A program made the position numbers and the translations under genes. Shown here piece by piece: positions 60,616 to 64,000 of a stretch of 64,000 nucleotides of DNA. Within the stretch, counting starts at the first letter, position 1; every line of letters starts with the position of its first letter. Source of the stretch: Actinocorallia herbida. GTDB taxonomy: Bacteria > Actinomycetota > Actinomycetes > Streptosporangiales > Streptosporangiaceae. The stretch lies in NCBI RefSeq assembly GCF_003751225.1, contig NZ_RJKE01000001.1, forward strand, positions 6,882,001 to 6,946,000, given 5' to 3'. Below the pieces are notes generated by a model that made no database searches, had not been told where the DNA came from, and was given only the letters and a program-made list of their open reading frames with translations.

Positions 60616-60712
60616 CCTGAGACGAGTCGTGTGAGGAAACCGGTGCGAACCCGGTGCTGTCCCGCAACTGTGATCGGAAGCCGCGAGGCACCCGAGAGTC
60701 AGACACTCCCGC
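60616..60712 (+). ncRNA. Cobalamin riboswitch
   Basis: The leader of cobN carries the adenosylcobalamin riboswitch core: GGTGCGAACCCGG, GCTGTCCCGCAACTGTGAT and, further on, AGTCAGACACTC as B12-box equivalent. It should repress cobN when B12 is plentiful, by terminating or by hiding the start. The 5' limit is approximate. Confidence 0.9.
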
Positions 60713-60763
60713 CCGTCGACCGACCGACGACCGGGGCGCGGACCCCGAGGGAGGACCGTCGCC

Positions 60764-64000
<3,237 letters not shown>

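Overview
The window looks like the chromosome of a sporulating, high-GC actinomycete, most likely a member of the Streptosporangiales (Actinomadura-like). The signs are very high GC with extreme third-position GC, frequent GTG starts with strong GGAGG sites, an SsgB-type sporulation regulator, a CvnA/CvnB pair, an actinomycete integrative and conjugative element (AICE), and regulators paired with DUF397 and DUF6879-like partners. Placement below class level is inference.

Host region 1 (1-29.98 kb). A flippase-like membrane protein lies downstream of an OmpR-type response regulator and its histidine kinase. A tRNA cluster (Gly-GCC, Cys-GCA, Val-GAC) precedes pabB-like and pabC-like genes for p-aminobenzoate. 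Next come a soluble transhydrogenase, SsgB, a PGPGW membrane protein, an endonuclease/exonuclease/phosphatase protein and a CutRS-like two-component pair. A galactose/glyoxal oxidase-type copper-radical enzyme sits behind a small Excalibur-like protein. After tRNA-Val(CAC) come a reduced conservon (CvnA and CvnB only), a CoA-metabolism group (enoyl-CoA hydratase, class III CoA-transferase, amidohydrolase, TesB), two tiny secreted peptides, DoxX, an SDR, a penicillin-binding protein and peptide deformylase.

Mobile region (about 30.05-53.8 kb). Two different elements sit side by side between peptide deformylase and the cobalamin genes. Element 1 (about 30.1-44.9 kb) is an AICE: tyrosine integrase, excisionase, HUH-type RepSA-like initiator, FtsK/TraB-type translocase, an SCO3933-type regulator and small membrane and zinc-finger-like genes, many joined by GTGA or ATGA stop/start overlaps. 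Its cargo is a lower-GC membrane-anchored Ser/Thr kinase with an unknown partner, a block of small unknown genes, and an XRE-DUF5753/DUF397 pair. Element 2 (about 45.05-53.8 kb) has its own integrase and excisionase, a phage-type replication protein, a scaffold-like protein, an HK97-fold major capsid protein, two Cys-rich small proteins and an opposing regulatory operon (XRE-DUF5753, DUF6879-like and small proteins). It has no terminase, portal, protease or tail gene. It therefore resembles a minimal capsid-encoding satellite and is the most interesting feature here.

Host region 2 (53.97-64 kb). Cobalamin ring synthesis: an F420/PPOX-type protein overlapping cobM, then cbiD, cobK, a cobI-cobJ fusion, cobH, cobG and, behind a B12 riboswitch, cobN running off the window. 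CobG and CobN are aerobic-pathway enzymes while CbiD is the anaerobic-type C1 methyltransferase, so the set is a hybrid. Coordinates were read by hand; att sites, operators and terminators are inspection calls.
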